NCBI GenBank assembly: GCA_964596405.1
Contig: CAZQSS010000040.1
Span: forward strand, 1-7,842
Reading direction: 5' to 3'
Length of the DNA: 7,842 nt
DNA from: CAZQSS01 sp964596405
Lineage (GTDB): Bacteria > Patescibacteriota > Patescibacteriia > Magasanikbacterales > UBA10003
Made by a program: the position numbers and the translations under genes. Positions within the stretch are counted from its first letter, which is position 1. Each line of letters starts with the position of its first letter. The notes beneath the pieces are model-generated. The model had not been told where the DNA came from, ran no database searches, and worked only from the letters and a program-made list of their open reading frames with translations. Shown one piece after another: positions 5,361 to 7,842 of this stretch.

Positions 5361-5452
5361 AAATTTCAAAATCCAAAATCCAAATTTCAAACAAATTTAA
5401 ACACTTGTTATTTGAACTTGATTTGACATTTGACATTGAAAATTTGACATTT
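5361..5452. repeat. Inverted heptamer repeat in the dprA-topA gap
   Basis: The left half (5361 to about 5400) reads as CAAAT-type units (TCAAAAT, CCAAAAT, CCAAATT, TCAAACA). The right half (about 5405-5452) carries the reverse complement (TTTGAAC, TTTGACA, TTTGACA, TTTGACA). The halves form an imperfect inverted repeat of the same family as at 4138-4248. The right half contains three TTGACA hexamers (5423, 5430, 5444) and one TTGAAA (5436). Confidence 0.7.
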
Positions 5453-5463
5453 CTCCATATAAT
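5436..5463 (+). promoter_or_regulatory. Probable topA promoter, -35 box supplied by the repeat
   Basis: TTGAAA (5436-5441) and a perfect TATAAT (5458-5463) are 16 bp apart. Transcription would begin near 5470, giving a leader of about 52 nt. That leader is pyrimidine-rich, with four CTTAAT copies (5471, 5485, 5492, 5508) and the longer unit GCTTAATTCT twice (5484, 5507). No Shine-Dalgarno sequence precedes the topA ATG. TTGACA at 5444 is too close to the -10 (8 bp) and TTGACA at 5430 is too far (22 bp). Confidence 0.55.
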
Positions 5464-5521
5464 AGTGTATCTTAATCCCTGTCGCTTAATTCTTAATCCT
5501 TATCTTGCTTAATTCTCAAAT

Positions 5522-7729
5522 ATGTCCAAGTTAGTCATCGTCGAGTCCCCCACCAAAGCCAAAACCATCGCCAAATTTTTGGGATCCAAATACGTGGTCA
5601 AATCTTCTTTTGGCCATATTCGGGATCTGCCCAAAACCGAACTGGGCATTGATGTGGAACACGATTTTACTCCGCGCTACGTCATCCCGACCGACAAAAA
5701 AAAGGTGGTGACCGAACTCAAGAAGGCGGCTAAAAAAACCGACGAAATATTATTCGCGACTGACGGAGACCGTGAAGGCGAAGCCATTGCCTGGCATTTG
5801 GCCAATATCTTTAATATTGAACCCAAAGACGTTAAACGTTTGGTTTTTCATGAAATTACCGCCGAGGCCATCCAGGAAGCGGTCAAAAACCCCCGTCCGC
5901 TTTATCTGCACTTGGTTGATGCCCAGCAGGCCCGCCGAATTTTAGACCGGTTGGTGGGCTACAAACTCTCGCCGCTTTTGTGGAAAAAAATCGCCCGGGG
6001 TCTTTCGGCCGGCCGCGTCCAATCGGTGGCTCTGCGCCTGATTATTGAACGCGAGCGGGAAATTCAAAAATTCAACATTGAAGAATACTGGAGCTTGGAC
6101 GCGCTCTTTAATAAAAACGATCAGGATTTTACCGCCCGGCTTTACAAAGTCAGCGACAAAATTTTAGGCAAGATGGCCATCACCACCAAAGACGACGCGG
6201 AAAAGATTTTCAACGAGCTGGCGGGCGCCAAATATCAAATCGTATCGCTGGAAAAAAAGACGCTCAAAAAAACCGCGCCGGCGCCTTTTACCACCTCTAC
6301 TTTACAACAGGAAGCCAACCGCCGGCTGGGTTTCTCGGCCAAACAAACCATGCTCTTGGCTCAACAATTATACGAAGGTATCAACATCGGCCACGAGACG
6401 GTTGGTCTGATTACCTATATGAGAACCGACTCGGTTAATTTGGCGGAAAAGTTTATCAGTGAAGCCCGCGAAATCATCGGCCAAAATTACGGCGCCGAAT
6501 TTTTACCCAAAATTGCCAAACGCTTTACCACCAAATCCAAACTGGCCCAAGAAGCCCACGAGGCCATTCGCCCCACCGCCGCCGTTCGCGATCCGGAAAG
6601 TTTAAAAGATAAACTGGATCCCCGGCAAGGGCGGCTTTATGATTTAATTTGGAAACGCGCCTTGGCTTGCCAAATGACCGATGCCAAAATGGAAGCCACG
6701 GCTGCCGATATTGCGAATGATGACAAAAAATATATTTTCCGGGCCACGGGCAATTCCATTGTTTTTGCCGGATTCTTAAAAATCTATTCGGATATTCAAA
6801 AAGAAAACCTTTTACCGGCGCTGATTGAAGGCGAAAAAATTAAATTGAGCAAACTGGAACCGGCCCAGCATTTTACCGAACCGCCGGCGCGCTATAATGA
6901 CGCTTCTTTAATTAAAATACTGGAAGAATACGGCATTGGCCGCCCTTCCACTTACGCGCCCACCATTTCCACTTTGATCGCGCGTAAATATGTGGATCGC
7001 GAAGAAAGAAAACGGCTCCAGCCCACCGAAATCGCTTTTTTAGTCAATGATTTACTGGTCCAGCACTTTCCGCAAATCGTGGATTACCAATTTACCGCCA
7101 AAATGGAAGGCGACTTGGATAATGTGGCCGAAGGCAAAGAATCCTGGATTAAAGTCATTAAGGATTTTTACGGCCCATTTGATGAAAACCTACAGAAAAA
7201 ATATGCCGAACTCAACAAAAAAGATTTAACCGAAGAAAAAACCGACGAAGTTTGCGAAAAATGCGGCTCGCCCATGATCATTAAAATCGGCCGCTTTGGC
7301 AAATTCCTGGCTTGTTCCAAATACCCCGACTGCAAAAATACCAAAAACTTAAATAAACAAGGCGTGGTGGAAGAACAAGCGCCGATTGATGAAAAGTGCG
7401 AACTCTGCGGCGCGCCGCTCCAGCGCCGTCATGGCCGCTTTGGGGAGTTCCTCAGCTGTTCCAAATATCCCGAATGCAAATACATTAAAAAACAAGTAAA
7501 ACTCACCGGCGTCAAATGTCCGCAATGCCTGGAAGGCGACATTATAGAAAAGCGCACGCGCAAAGGCAAACCTTTTTTCGCCTGCAGCCGCTACCCGGAT
7601 TGCAAGTTCGCCCTCTGGAACCGGCCGACCGGCGACAAATGCCCGGACTGCCAATCGCTTATGGTCTGGACCGGCCAAGACAAAACCGCCTGCTCCAATA
7701 AAGAATGTTCGGGAAAAGAGAAAAAGTAA
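5522..7729 (+). CDS. topA: DNA topoisomerase I (type IA), 735 aa, four C-terminal zinc ribbons
   Basis: TopA relaxes negative supercoils by cutting one strand through a 5'-phosphotyrosine. The Toprim domain opens with K-L-V-I-V-E-S-P-T-K-A-K (E9) and carries the acidic D-x-D-x-E triad D81, D83, E85 in T-D-G-D-R-E-G-E-A. The core follows with L-S-A-G-R-V-Q-S-V-A (161-170) and the active site Y-M-R-T-D-S, with Tyr299 and Arg301. E-E-Y-G-I-G-R-P-S-T-Y-A (468-479) is the conserved late core motif. The tail has four cysteine sets: C578/C581/C598/C604, C626/C629/C646/C652, C666/C669/C688/C694 and a shorter, diverged C707/C710/C724/C729, each fitting a zinc ribbon that binds single-stranded DNA. The protein is shorter than E. 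coli TopA (865 aa), mainly at the C-terminus, as is common outside Proteobacteria. The start at 5522 gives the standard N-terminus. It has its own promoter. Confidence 0.98.
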   Translation: MSKLVIVESPTKAKTIAKFLGSKYVVKSSFGHIRDLPKTELGIDVEHDFTPRYVIPTDKKKVVTELKKAAKKTDEILFATDGDREGEAIAWHLANIFNIEPKDVKRLVFHEITAEAIQEAVKNPRPLYLHLVDAQQARRILDRLVGYKLSPLLWKKIARGLSAGRVQSVALRLIIEREREIQKFNIEEYWSLDALFNKNDQDFTARLYKVSDKILGKMAITTKDDAEKIFNELAGAKYQIVSLEKKTLKKTAPAPFTTSTLQQEANRRLGFSAKQTMLLAQQLYEGINIGHETVGLITYMRTDSVNLAEKFISEAREIIGQNYGAEFLPKIAKRFTTKSKLAQEAHEAIRPTAAVRDPESLKDKLDPRQGRLYDLIWKRALACQMTDAKMEATAADIANDDKKYIFRATGNSIVFAGFLKIYSDIQKENLLPALIEGEKIKLSKLEPAQHFTEPPARYNDASLIKILEEYGIGRPSTYAPTISTLIARKYVDREERKRLQPTEIAFLVNDLLVQHFPQIVDYQFTAKMEGDLDNVAEGKESWIKVIKDFYGPFDENLQKKYAELNKKDLTEEKTDEVCEKCGSPMIIKIGRFGKFLACSKYPDCKNTKNLNKQGVVEEQAPIDEKCELCGAPLQRRHGRFGEFLSCSKYPECKYIKKQVKLTGVKCPQCLEGDIIEKRTRKGKPFFACSRYPDCKFALWNRPTGDKCPDCQSLMVWTGQDKTACSNKECSGKEKK

Positions 7730-7744
7730 TCTACTCAATCCAAC

Positions 7745-7778
7745 GCCCCTAAGTTTCACGGCCGTGAAACTTAGTGGC
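7745..7778. other. Perfect 26-bp palindrome after topA (parS-like half-sites)
   Basis: Bases 7749-7761 (CTAAGTTTCACGG) are the exact reverse complement of 7762-7774 (CCGTGAAACTTAG). After one mismatch the symmetry goes on for three more pairs, to 7745 and 7778. The half-sites GTTTCAC and GTGAAAC are those of the ParB site parS, but here a GGCC spacer separates them where parS has none. In RNA it would form a strong hairpin 15 nt after the topA stop, yet no U-run follows. Confidence 0.7.
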
Positions 7779-7791
7779 ATTTAGTTTAAAT

Positions 7792-7823
7792 AAAAAAGGA
7801 CCCCGTGAGTTTTCACGAGGTCC
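7792..7823 (-). terminator. Intrinsic terminator for a minus-strand gene beyond the right edge
   Basis: Read on the minus strand, GGACC, one mismatch, CGTGA, a 4-nt loop (AAAC), TCACG and GGTCC form a 10-pair stem (7823-7798), followed at once by six T (7797-7792). That is a textbook rho-independent terminator. On the plus strand no T-run follows, so it serves transcription coming from the right, convergent to topA. The last 19 bases (7824-7842) are too short to call the gene; a minus-strand TAA at 7838-7836 could be its stop. Confidence 0.8.
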
Positions 7824-7842
7824 GAGAGTGCAGAGTTACTTC

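Noticed and set aside
5361..5452. CRISPR array
   Set aside because: The units are 7 nt, contiguous and AT-rich, with no 24-37-nt repeats or unique spacers, and no cas genes are present.
794..7729. Alternative genetic code with TGA read as glycine, as in some CPR lineages
   Set aside because: All genes read through with the standard code, glycine uses GGN codons and no in-frame TGA is needed; the window gives no sign of recoding.
7745..7797. Intrinsic terminator for topA on the plus strand
   Set aside because: The palindrome would form a strong hairpin, but it is followed by TGGCATTTAG rather than a T-run; the true terminator signature nearby points to the minus strand.
7824..7842. C-terminus of a minus-strand gene at the right edge
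   Set aside because: Only 19 bases remain; a TAA at 7838-7836 is possible but more than one minus-strand frame is compatible, so no coding call is made.

Overview
This window most likely comes from a Candidate Phyla Radiation (Patescibacteria) bacterium, probably of Parcubacteria type. The inference rests on style. Genes are tightly packed, with gaps of 1 to 7 nt between co-directional genes. No start codon has a recognisable Shine-Dalgarno sequence. A small UPF0213-type GIY-YIG protein sits beside a membrane protein of W-x-F-P-E-Y type. Intergenic DNA is rich in palindromes and short AT-rich repeats. Every call agrees with the standard bacterial code, and no in-frame TGA is needed as a sense codon. 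I could not run a database search, so the lineage is an inference.

Left part (1-612, minus strand): the N-terminus of a membrane protein that runs off the left edge, a GIY-YIG domain protein 24 nt upstream of it, a cluster of overlapping palindromes (426-538), and a tRNA-Val(CAC) gene with encoded CCA. The tRNA has a good promoter at 624-652. The palindromic trailer begins inside the tRNA CCA end.

Centre (613-793): divergent promoters for the tRNA (minus) and the LCP gene (plus), with their -35 boxes only 3 bp apart. They are followed by a structured LCP leader in which the start-codon region can pair with either of two upstream segments.

Plus-strand block (794-7729): an LCP-family cell-wall glycopolymer ligase, the ribosome-assembly GTPase der, peptidyl-tRNA hydrolase pth, the competence and recombination mediator dprA, and DNA topoisomerase I topA. 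The gaps LCP-der (7 nt) and der-pth (1 nt) suggest one transcript. pth-dprA and dprA-topA are separated by 76 and 171 nt, mostly filled by an AT-rich heptamer repeat (unit close to YCAAANN) in inverted arrangement. The same repeat lies inside the pth coding region and forms the pth C-terminal tail. It also appears to supply the -35 box of the topA promoter.

Right edge (7730-7842): a perfect 26-bp palindrome whose half-sites resemble parS but are spaced 4 bp too far apart, then an intrinsic terminator for a minus-strand gene outside the window. No stretch longer than 300 bases lacks a gene. The five plus-strand genes are housekeeping functions with clear catalytic motifs. The unusual content is in the non-coding structure: the LCP leader, the tRNA trailer hairpin and the heptamer repeats that enter pth.
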